A DNA stretch of 12,439 nt from DATKEH01 sp035546355. Its GTDB lineage: Bacteria > Acidobacteriota > Thermoanaerobaculia > Multivoradales > JAIOJS01. The first letter of the stretch is position 1. Each line of letters begins with the position of its first letter. Made by a program: the position numbers and the translations under genes. This document shows, piece after piece, positions 7,736 through 12,439 of the stretch. Below the pieces are notes generated by a model. That model made no database searches and had not been told where the DNA came from. It was given only the letters and a program-made list of their open reading frames with translations. The stretch spans positions 1 to 12,439 of the forward strand of contig DATKEH010000361.1 of the NCBI GenBank assembly GCA_035546355.1, given 5' to 3'.

Positions 7736-7745
7736 CGCCCCACCC

Positions 7746-9410
7746 GTGGGACCCGTTCGCACCGCCTTCGCCCTCTTCCGCCGCACCCGCCAGATCGCGG
7801 TGGCGCTGGCCCGGCACGGCCTCGGCTATCTCGCCTTCGAGCTGCGGCTCGGGCGCTACCTGCCGCTGCGGCGCCTGCGGCGTCCGGCTCCGGAGGAGGC
7901 CAGCAGGGGTCGCCACCTGCGTCTGGCTCTCGAGGAGATGGGCACCACCTTCATCAAGGTGGGGCAGATCGTGTCGACGCGCCCCGACCTGGTGCCGCCG
8001 GACATCGCCGCCGAGCTGGCGCGGCTGCAGGACGCGGCGCCCCCAGAGCCCTGGGAGCGGATGCGAGGCGTCGTCGAGAGGGAGCTGCAACGGCCGGTCG
8101 GGGAGGTGTTCGCCGAGATCGACCCGGTGCCGATCGCCGCCGCCTCGATAGGCCAGGTCCACCGTGCGGTACTGCACGGCGGGGAGGTGGTGGCGGTCAA
8201 GGTGCAGCGCCCCTGGGTGCCGGCGCAGGTGGCGATCGACCTGCGGGTGTTGCGCCGGCTGGCGGCGGTGGCGTCGCGCAACCCGGCGCTGCGCGCCTAT
8301 CAGCCGGAGCAGGTGGTGGACGACTTCGCCCGCACGCTGCAGGGGGAGCTGGACTACGCCCGCGAGCGGCGCAACCTGGAACGGTACGGCCGCGACCTCG
8401 AGCACGAGGCGGGGGTGCGGGCCCCCCGCGCCTTCGCCGAGCTCTCCACCCGGCGCGTCCTCACCATGGAGTACGTCGCCGGGGCGCGGGTCGACGACCT
8501 CGCCGCCCTCGCCAGCATGGGGGCCGACCGCCGGTTGCTGGCGCGCCGCCTGGCGGGGCTGCTCTTCCGCTCCGCCCTCGAGCGCGGCTTCTTCCACGCC
8601 GACCCGCACCCCGGCAACTTCTTCGTCACCGGTGCCGACGAGGTGGTGCTGCTCGACTTCGGCATGATGGGGTATCTCACCCCGGTCGAGCGCTCCCGCC
8701 TGGTCGAGGTGCTGTTGGCGGTGGTGGAGAACGACCCGGAGCGGGCGACCGACCGTCTCCTCGACCTCGGCCTGCGCGCTCGTGGCCCGCAGGCGCGGCT
8801 GCTGCAGCGCGAGCTCGGCCGCCTGCTCTACGACTACGCCGACCTGCCGCTCGGCGAGGTGCCGATGGGCGAGATCCTGGCGCGGGTGGTGGAGATCGTG
8901 CGCGACCTGCAGCTGCGCCTGCCGGCGCAGCTGTCGATGCTGATCAAGACGCTGATCATGGCCGAGGGCCTGGGGCTCCGCCTGGACCCGGAGTTCCAGC
9001 TCATCCCGGTGGCGCGGCGCCTGGTGCGGCGGGCGCTGGTGCGCCGCTTCCGCCCCGAGAGGCTGGGGCGGCGCCTCGGGCGCGGGGCCCTCGACGCGCT
9101 CAGCCTGATGGAGGAGGGGCCGGGGACGGTGCGGCGGCTGGCCGACCGCATGGAACGCGGCGACCTCGAGCTCGAGATCCACGTGGAGCAGCGGGAGTTC
9201 CTCTGGGAGCTCGAGCGCATCGTGCGCAGTCTGAAGATGTCGGCGCTGTCGGCCGCCGCCATCCTGGCCATGGGGCTGCTCACCCTGGCTCACCCGCCGC
9301 CCGGCTGGGAGCGCTGGGCCGGATGGGCCTTCGGCGGCGGCCTGATCGCCACCGCGTCGCTGGTCGCGTACCTGTTCTTCGACAATTTCCGCTCCCGTAC
9401 CCCCAGGTGA
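7746..9410 (+). CDS. ABC1/AarF/UbiB-family atypical kinase-like protein
   Basis: A 554-residue member of the UbiB/ABC1 (ADCK) family, membrane-associated ATPase/kinase-like proteins that in E. coli and mitochondria support ubiquinone synthesis or trafficking. Visible family features are the KxGQ motif (K71-V-G-Q74) followed by STRPDLVP, the Ala-rich loop AAASIGQVHRA (131-141) that replaces the glycine loop, invariant lysine K152 in VAVKVQRP, ELDYARE (201-207), catalytic HADPHPGN (284-291) and metal-binding DFG (304-306). Two C-terminal membrane spans (about 498-516 and 526-545) end in a short basic tail, as in UbiB. The GTG start is chosen because it gives the expected N-terminus just before KxGQ; the next in-frame ATG codes for M65, next to KxGQ. 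No other quinone-biosynthesis gene is visible nearby, so assignment to that pathway is by family only. Confidence 0.92.
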   Translation: MGPVRTAFALFRRTRQIAVALARHGLGYLAFELRLGRYLPLRRLRRPAPEEASRGRHLRLALEEMGTTFIKVGQIVSTRPDLVPPDIAAELARLQDAAPPEPWERMRGVVERELQRPVGEVFAEIDPVPIAAASIGQVHRAVLHGGEVVAVKVQRPWVPAQVAIDLRVLRRLAAVASRNPALRAYQPEQVVDDFARTLQGELDYARERRNLERYGRDLEHEAGVRAPRAFAELSTRRVLTMEYVAGARVDDLAALASMGADRRLLARRLAGLLFRSALERGFFHADPHPGNFFVTGADEVVLLDFGMMGYLTPVERSRLVEVLLAVVENDPERATDRLLDLGLRARGPQARLLQRELGRLLYDYADLPLGEVPMGEILARVVEIVRDLQLRLPAQLSMLIKTLIMAEGLGLRLDPEFQLIPVARRLVRRALVRRFRPERLGRRLGRGALDALSLMEEGPGTVRRLADRMERGDLELEIHVEQREFLWELERIVRSLKMSALSAAAILAMGLLTLAHPPPGWERWAGWAFGGGLIATASLVAYLFFDNFRSRTPR

Positions 9411-9432
9411 GGGCCCCCACCCAACGCCCTGC

Positions 9433-9464
9433 TACAGTAAGCGCATCCCGTATCCGCGGGGTGC
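9433..9464 (+). promoter_or_regulatory. Candidate promoter and leader hairpin for the hybrid histidine kinase
   Basis: TACAGT at 9433-9438 fits a -10 element and lies 22 bp after the UbiB-like stop, giving the sensor kinase its own possible promoter. The predicted leader can fold: GCATCCCG (9443-9450) pairs with CGGGGTGC (9457-9464) with one G-U pair and a 6-nt loop, ending 7 nt before the GTG start at 9472. No clean Shine-Dalgarno is present. Co-transcription from the UbiB-like gene is also possible. Confidence 0.3.
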
Positions 9465-9471
9465 TCGATCC

Positions 9472-11433
9472 GTGTCCGAACCGACCTCGCTGACGCGCCG
9501 CCTCGCCCGAGCTCGCGACGCCGAGCGCGCCCGGCTGGAGGCGCTGGCGCGCACCGAGGCCATCCTGCAAGCGGCCGTCGACGCCATCGTCACCATCGAC
9601 GCGCGCGGCGCCGTGCAATCCTTCAACCCCGCCGCCGAGCGCATGTTCGGCTACGACGCCGGCGAGGTGATCGGGCGCAACGTCAGCCTGCTGATGCCCC
9701 CGCCCTATCGCGAAGAGCACGACGGCTACCTCGAGCGCTACCTGCGCACCGGCGAGCAGCGGATCATCGGTATCGGCCGCGAGGTGGTGGCCCGGCGCAA
9801 GGACGGCGCCGTCTTCCCCATCGACCTGGCGGTGAGCGAGGTGACGGTGGGCGGGGAGCGCTCGTTCATGGGCACCCTGCGCGACATCAGCGCCCGCAAG
9901 GCGGCCGAGGAGGAGCTGCGGCGCCAGCGCGACTTCGCCGAGAGCCTGGTCGACACGGCGCCGGTGATCGTCCTGGTGCTCGACCGCGAGGGGCGCATCG
10001 TGCGCTTCAACCGCTACATGGAGCAGCTCACCGGCCGCTCCCTCGCCGAGGTGCAGGGCGCCGACTGGTTCGAGACCTTCCTCCCCGATCGCGACCGGCC
10101 CGGCGTGCGCCGCATCTACGCCGAGTCGCTGGCCGGCGAGCGGGTCCGCGGCAACGTCAACCCCATCCTCGGCCGCGGCGGCGAGGAGAGGCTGATCGAG
10201 TGGTACGACACGCCCATCCGCGCCGGCGACGGCGCCACCGGCGGCATCCTCGCCATCGGCCTCGACGTCACCGAGCGCGAGGCGCTCGAGGAGCAGTTCC
10301 GTCAGGCGCAGAAGATGGAGGCGATCGGGCGTCTCGCCGGCGGCGTGGCGCACGACTTCAACACGGTGCTCGCCTCGATCCTCGGCTACAGCGAGGTGCT
10401 GCTCGACGCGCTCGAGGAGGAGCGGCTGCGGCACCCGGTGGAGCAGGTGCGGCGCGCCGCCGAGCGCGGCGCCGGGCTGACGCGCCAGCTGCTGGCCCTG
10501 TCGCGAAGGGAGCGGTCGGAGCCGCAGGTGTGCGACGTCAATGCCGTCATCGACGACATCCGGAGCATGTTCGACCGCCTGCTGCGCGAGGACGTGGAGC
10601 TGGTGCACGACCTCGCCGCCGGCCCCGCGTTCGCCGGCATCGGCCCGGGGCAACTGGAGCAGGTGGTGCTCAATCTGGTGGTCAACGCCCGCGACGCCAT
10701 CGAGGGCGGCGGCCGCATCCGGGTGAGCACCCGGCGCGTCGAGCAGGGCGAGGACGTCGGGCTGCTCGGCCCCGGCGAGTACGTCGGCCTGACGGTAGCC
10801 GACACCGGCGTCGGGATGACCGCCGACGTGCGCAGCCGCATCTTCGATCCCTTCTTCACCACCAAGGCGCCGGGCAAGGGGACGGGGCTCGGGCTGTCCA
10901 CCGTCTACGGCATCGTCGAGCAGGTGGGGGGGGCGATCCGGGTGGAGACGGCGCCCGGCGAGGGGTCGACCTTCGAGGTGCTGATCCCGAGCGCCCTGGG
11001 AATGGCGGCGCCGGCCGAGGCGCCGCGCGAGCAGGACGCGCCGGTGCAGGGAGGGAGCGAGGTGGTGCTGCTGGTGGAGGACGACAGCATGTTCCGCGGC
11101 CTGCTCGAGGAGGTGCTGCAGAGCGCCGGCTACGAGGTGCTGGCCGCCGAGGAGCCCCGGGTGGCGATACAGCGGGTCGCCGAGAGGGGCGGCGCGATCG
11201 ACCTGCTGGTCAGCGACATGGTGATGCCCGGGATGTCCGGCGTCGAGCTGGCCCGCCGGCTGCTGGCGCAGCAGGGGAGCCTCAAGGTGATCCTCATGTC
11301 CGGCTACAGCGACGAGGAGCTGGTCGAGCCCGAGACCCTTCCGGCCCACGCCCCGCTCCTGCAGAAGCCGTTCAGCCCGCGGCAGCTGCTGCGGACCGTG
11401 CGGCAGGTGTTGGAAGCTCCACCGGAGTCGTAG
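9472..11433 (+). CDS. Hybrid histidine kinase, PAS(FixL-like)-PAS-HisKA-HATPase-REC
   Basis: A 653-residue sensor kinase with no membrane segment, so probably cytoplasmic. An N-terminal coiled coil (about 8-30) leads to PAS 1 (about 28-145), PAS 2 (about 150-270), HisKA with H294 in VAHDFN, HATPase_c (N401 and N405 of the N-box, DTGVGM 444-449, GTGLGLS 470-476), and a C-terminal receiver (E536/D537 acidic pair, phosphoacceptor D582 in SDMVMPGMSG, S610, K632). All catalytic residues look intact. PAS 1 closely resembles the heme PAS of FixL: H83-D-G-Y aligns with the proximal heme ligand His200 of Bradyrhizobium FixL, R89 with Arg206, and R103 in IIGIGR with distal Arg220, at identical spacing; His214 is replaced by R97. 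This predicts an oxygen or other gas sensor. GTG 9472 is the start that retains the coiled coil. The convergent neighbour may be its phosphorelay partner. Confidence 0.93.
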   Translation: MSEPTSLTRRLARARDAERARLEALARTEAILQAAVDAIVTIDARGAVQSFNPAAERMFGYDAGEVIGRNVSLLMPPPYREEHDGYLERYLRTGEQRIIGIGREVVARRKDGAVFPIDLAVSEVTVGGERSFMGTLRDISARKAAEEELRRQRDFAESLVDTAPVIVLVLDREGRIVRFNRYMEQLTGRSLAEVQGADWFETFLPDRDRPGVRRIYAESLAGERVRGNVNPILGRGGEERLIEWYDTPIRAGDGATGGILAIGLDVTEREALEEQFRQAQKMEAIGRLAGGVAHDFNTVLASILGYSEVLLDALEEERLRHPVEQVRRAAERGAGLTRQLLALSRRERSEPQVCDVNAVIDDIRSMFDRLLREDVELVHDLAAGPAFAGIGPGQLEQVVLNLVVNARDAIEGGGRIRVSTRRVEQGEDVGLLGPGEYVGLTVADTGVGMTADVRSRIFDPFFTTKAPGKGTGLGLSTVYGIVEQVGGAIRVETAPGEGSTFEVLIPSALGMAAPAEAPREQDAPVQGGSEVVLLVEDDSMFRGLLEEVLQSAGYEVLAAEEPRVAIQRVAERGGAIDLLVSDMVMPGMSGVELARRLLAQQGSLKVILMSGYSDEELVEPETLPAHAPLLQKPFSPRQLLRTVRQVLEAPPES

Positions 11434-11439
11434 GGGCGG
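11427..11439 (+). repeat. Dispersed 13-nt repeat, copy 2, overlapping a stop codon
   Basis: GTCGTAGGGGCGG, identical to 4360-4372. Here its TAG (11431-11433) is the in-frame stop of the hybrid histidine kinase, so the last sense codon and the stop lie inside the repeat. It forms the left part of the hairpin that follows. Confidence 0.45.
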
Positions 11440-11470
11440 CCCGCGCTGGCGGCGCGGAAACCGCTACCCC
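11433..11470. terminator. Shared hairpin between the two convergent histidine-kinase genes
   Basis: The 30-bp gap and both stop codons can fold into one interrupted stem: GGGG (11433-11436) with CCCC (11467-11470), CGG (11437-11439) with CCG (11461-11463), and a perfect inner stem CCGCGC/GCGCGG (11441-11446/11452-11457) around a 5-nt loop. The minus-strand stop (CTA, 11464-11466) is the bulge on the right side, and the plus-strand TAG abuts the left arm. There is no T-run on either strand, so it is at most a weak bidirectional terminator. Confidence 0.4.
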
Positions 11471-12183
11471 GGGATCCGCAACGTGAGGCGGGCGCCGCCG
11501 CTCTCGGCGGCCGCCGCCGCCAGCTCGCCGCCCAGCAAGCGCGCCAGCGCCGCGGCGATCGCCAGTCCCAGATCGCTGCCGCCGAAGCGCCGGCGGCCGC
11601 GGGGGTCGGTGGCGGCGAACGGCTCGAGGAGCCTGCCGGGCGGCTCGGGAGGTGGCGGCCCGCTGTCGGTAACGGTGAAGGCCAGACCGCCCCTCCCTCG
11701 CGCGGCGCGGACGGAGAGCTCCACCCGGCCGCCGGGGCCGCTCGCCGCCAGCGCCGCCGCGAGCAGCCGCTCGAGGCACTCGCGCAGCAAGCGGGGATCG
11801 GTGACCAGGGTCGCCGGCGGGCCCGCCGCGGGCAGGATCGTCAGCTGGCGGGGATCCGGCCGCTCGCGGCACCAGTCCGTCAGGGATTCGAGGAGCGAGG
11901 GGACCTCCACCGTCTGGGGCTCCACCGCCACCCGGCCGGCGGCGATCCGCCCCAGCCGCCCCACCTGGTCGACGAGGTCGCGCAGGTCGACTGCCGCTGC
12001 CTGCAGGCTCGTCGCCCAGCGCTGCTCCTTGGCGTCCAGATGCCCCGAGGCGTTGGCCGCCAGCAGCTCGCTGAGCAGCAGCAGCGAGTTGATCGGCGTC
12101 CGCAGCTCGTGCACCAGCGAACCGGTAAAGCGCGGGCCGAGGTCGCCGGCAGCCGGGGCCGCGGGGTGCGAGGGATCGCTCAC
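11464..12183 (-). CDS. Histidine-kinase-like DHp protein with degenerate ATP-binding domain
   Basis: A 239-residue protein with no sensor or membrane domain. Residues 15-85 form a HisKA/DHp helical hairpin with a canonical H-box, LVHELRTP, phosphoacceptor H25. Residues 125-238 follow the HATPase_c plan but have lost key residues: at the N-box (DPRLLRECLERLLAAALAAS, 129-148) the two Asn positions are R139 and A143; the G1 box reads DSGPPPP (173-179) instead of DxGxG; the G2 box reads GGSDLGLAI (201-209) with Asp204 in place of a Gly. LLEPFAATD (185-193) preserves the F-box. ATP binding is therefore doubtful. The fold plus a retained His recalls phosphotransferases such as ChpT or Spo0B, which also carry degenerate CA domains. 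It is convergent with an intact hybrid kinase, a plausible partner. GTG 12183 is the only reasonable start and has no strong ribosome binding site. Alternatives are a divergent but active kinase or a phosphatase. Confidence 0.82.
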   Translation of the reverse strand: MSDPSHPAAPAAGDLGPRFTGSLVHELRTPINSLLLLSELLAANASGHLDAKEQRWATSLQAAAVDLRDLVDQVGRLGRIAAGRVAVEPQTVEVPSLLESLTDWCRERPDPRQLTILPAAGPPATLVTDPRLLRECLERLLAAALAASGPGGRVELSVRAARGRGGLAFTVTDSGPPPPEPPGRLLEPFAATDPRGRRRFGGSDLGLAIAAALARLLGGELAAAAAESGGARLTLRIPG

Positions 12184-12193
12184 AGGTGTGCCG

Positions 12194-12199
12194 ATCCTA
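12194..12199 (-). promoter_or_regulatory. Candidate -10 element TAGGAT for the degenerate kinase
   Basis: On the minus strand TAGGAT (12199 to 12194) ends 10 nt before the GTG at 12183, the same spacing as TATCAT to GTG at the UbiB-like gene. It overlaps one arm of a dyad, CCGATC (12191-12196) and GATCGG (12213-12218), that could be an operator. No -35 is clear. Confidence 0.3.
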
Positions 12200-12224
12200 T
12201 CGCCGACGTCGCGATCGGTGCGGC

Positions 12225-12243
12225 CCGGCCTGGCGGAGGCCGG
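12225..12243. repeat. 7-bp perfect dyad between divergent genes
   Basis: CCGGCCT (12225-12231) and AGGCCGG (12237-12243) are exact inverse complements around a 5-nt spacer. It lies midway between the divergent starts at 12183 and 12294, a typical place for an operator, but GC-rich dyads of this length are frequent by chance. Confidence 0.35.
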
Positions 12244-12279
12244 CGCGCGGCCGCCGCCCCCCGCGGTCGGTGGCTGGGG

Positions 12280-12285
12280 TACCCT
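12280..12285 (+). promoter_or_regulatory. Candidate -10 TACCCT abutting a GGAGG before the acyltransferase start
   Basis: TACCCT ends 8 nt before the ATG at 12294, and GGAGG (12286-12290) sits only 3 nt before that ATG, closer than usual for a Shine-Dalgarno. Either the transcript is near-leaderless from this hexamer, or the GGAGG is used from a promoter further upstream. Confidence 0.3.
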
Positions 12286-12293
12286 GGAGGTCC

Positions 12294-12439
12294 ATGGAAC
12301 CCATCGAGGCCGCCCCGGCCGGGCCCGCCGCGCCCGAGCCCATGTCCGCGGTGGACCGGGCCTGGCTGCGCATGGACGAGCCGGGAAACCTGATGATGAT
12401 CCATGGGGTGCTGCTGTTCGCCGGCGAGCTCGGTCTCGC
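12294..12439 (+). CDS. Wax ester synthase/diacylglycerol acyltransferase (WS/DGAT) family, N-terminus only
   Basis: The frame from ATG 12294 stays open to the window edge, giving 48 residues. After a 16-residue Ala/Pro-rich lead comes MSAVDRAWLRMDEPGNLMMI, followed by HGVLLF. This matches the N-terminal signature of the WS/DGAT family (the usual form is LSxxDxxFLxxExPxxPMHIGxLxxF), which joins an acyl-CoA to a fatty alcohol or diacylglycerol to make wax esters or triacylglycerol storage lipid. The catalytic HHxxxDG motif would lie beyond the window and cannot be checked. A second in-frame ATG at 12342 starts exactly at the family motif and is an alternative start. It is divergent from the degenerate kinase gene. 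Confidence 0.8.
   Translation, partial: MEPIEAAPAGPAAPEPMSAVDRAWLRMDEPGNLMMIHGVLLFAGELGL

Noticed and set aside
7674..9293. 539-codon minus-strand frame opposite the UbiB-like gene
   Set aside because: Gln/His/Arg-rich shadow with no recognisable motif, overlapping a gene with invariant family residues.
9280..11349. 689-codon minus-strand frame opposite the hybrid kinase
   Set aside because: Composition is typical of an antisense shadow, and the plus strand has complete PAS, HisKA, HATPase and REC motifs.
12180..12404. Short minus-strand frame at the right end
   Set aside because: It runs antisense to the WS/DGAT N-terminus, whose family signature is clear on the plus strand.

Overview
The window is a stretch of very GC-rich bacterial chromosome, densely coding, with third codon positions almost always G or C. 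It shows no tRNA, rRNA, CRISPR array, insertion sequence or phage gene. The gene mix is a SWIM-SNF2 helicase, a Ser/Thr kinase with a TolB-like/TPR sensor half, a FixL-type hybrid histidine kinase, an ABC1/UbiB kinase and a wax-ester-synthase-like acyltransferase. That set fits a large-genome environmental bacterium such as an Acidobacteriota- or Myxococcota-like lineage. This placement is an inference from gene content, not a phylogenetic result.

Layout, left to right. (1) 1-513, plus strand: 3' end of an AGCS sodium:alanine/glycine symporter. (2) 514-791: gap with small dyads and a possible promoter. (3) 792-4289, plus: 1165-aa SWIM-SNF2 helicase. (4) 4290-4519: gap with a stop-codon hairpin and a perfect 12-bp inverted repeat. 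(5) 4520-5074, plus: secreted 184-aa protein of unknown function whose 3' end overlaps (6) 5041-7674, minus: transmembrane Ser/Thr kinase with TolB-like and TPR regions. (7) 7746-9410, plus: ABC1/UbiB-family kinase-like protein, divergent from (6) across a very short promoter region. (8) 9472-11433, plus: hybrid histidine kinase PAS-PAS-HisKA-HATPase-REC; the first PAS carries the FixL heme-ligand pattern. (9) 11464-12183, minus: 239-aa histidine-kinase-like protein with an intact H-box but a degraded ATP-binding domain. (10) 12294-end, plus: N-terminus of a WS/DGAT acyltransferase.

The most interesting part is genes 8 and 9. A putative oxygen-sensing hybrid kinase ends in a receiver domain and lies tail-to-tail with a small DHp protein. 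That protein keeps its phosphoacceptor histidine but has lost the N-box asparagines and the glycines of both G-boxes. This resembles ChpT/Spo0B-type phosphotransferases, so the pair could form a phosphorelay (PAS/heme kinase to REC to His25 of the neighbour). The two genes share one hairpin that holds both TAG stop codons. A second theme is start sites with a TANNNT hexamer 8-10 nt upstream of GTG/ATG, and for two of the three no usable Shine-Dalgarno, which suggests leaderless or near-leaderless transcripts.
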